A DNA stretch of 13,764 nt. It comes from Bacillota bacterium. GTDB taxonomy: Bacteria > Bacillota > Clostridia > Christensenellales > SZUA-584. The notes beneath the pieces were generated by a model that saw only the letters and a list, made by a program, of their open reading frames with translations, searched no databases and was not told the DNA's origin. A program made the translations under genes and the position numbers. The DNA lies in the NCBI GenBank assembly GCA_023410475.1, contig JAEYPS010000013.1, positions 1-13,764 of the forward strand, written 5' to 3'. The stretch's first letter is position 1. Every line of letters begins with the position of its first letter. This document shows, piece by piece, positions 13,613 to 13,764 of this stretch.

Positions 13613-13764
13613 GGCTATTAAAAGGCCTGAGTCAATAAGGAGCCAAGAAAGCAGAGATTATTGCGCTCAGATAAAAGAAATATGGCTAAAGAGCCGTAAG
13701 TGTTACGGATCACCCAGAATTGCAGCCATAATGCGCAACAGGGGTATCTTCATTAGTCAGAAGC
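13613..13764. other. Unassigned window edge with short inverted repeats
   Basis: No full gene is visible. The plus strand reads GAKKAEIIALR then TAA (about 13642-13677), followed by GGCT-AAAG-AGCC (13684-13695) and a perfect CCGTAA-GTG-TTACGG hairpin (13694-13708). On the minus strand a short frame entering from the edge ends HYGCNSG then stop. An insertion-sequence end is possible but unproven. Confidence 0.25.

Overview
The window looks like an accessory region of a Gram-positive anaerobe of the Clostridia, probably gut-associated. The inference rests on strong AAGGAGG-type ribosome binding sites, a LexA/DinR-type SOS box of the Firmicutes kind, a large MalT-like LuxR regulator, DUF6273/collagen-like and Ig-repeat surface proteins, and ssb/DUF3991-Toprim/MobC genes of the sort carried by Tn1549-like integrative elements. 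These family assignments come from recognising motifs, not from searches.

Layout, left to right. (1) 2-2509: the 3' part of a giant Ig-repeat surface protein with a C-terminal membrane anchor. (2) 2510-2978: gene-free, with two hairpins, ACTACAT repeats and nested inverted repeats that could be a recombination or attachment scar. (3) 2979-3521 (-): a MobC-like relaxosome protein with an atypical C-terminal extension and no relaxase next to it. (4) 3618-5769 (+): an SOS-controlled three-gene cassette. A good promoter overlaps or abuts a perfect GAAC-N4-GTTC operator and drives a Y-family polymerase (dinB-like, frameshifted near its end), an 85-aa protein of unknown function, and a YedK/HMCES-type SRAP protein. 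(5) 5770-6153: gene-free but densely folded, with four consecutive stem-loops. (6) 6154-7571 (-): an intact small SSB gene, then a DUF3991/Toprim pseudogene and the truncated 3' end of a possible Lon/BrxL-like gene. (7) 7592-12604 (+): a self-contained module of a LuxR-family (MalT/LAL) regulator, a terminator, a DUF2442 protein, a DUF6273-collagen-like surface protein, a degenerate second DUF2442 3' end and a terminator. (8) 12658-13612 (-): a second, diverged and broken copy of the ssb-Toprim pair in the same orientation as copy 1, at an almost constant offset of about 6,258 bp. (9) 13613-13764: unassigned sequence, perhaps the edge of an insertion sequence.

How it fits together: the ssb, Toprim and mobC remnants suggest the debris of at least two related integrative elements, with the LuxR/surface module lying between the two ssb-Toprim copies. 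The DNA-damage cassette appears to be the best preserved cargo: the polymerase would bypass lesions, the SRAP protein would cap abasic sites in single-stranded DNA, and the 85-aa protein is the unknown third member. The LuxR regulator plausibly controls the adjacent surface protein through the leader between them. That last link is inference from proximity only.
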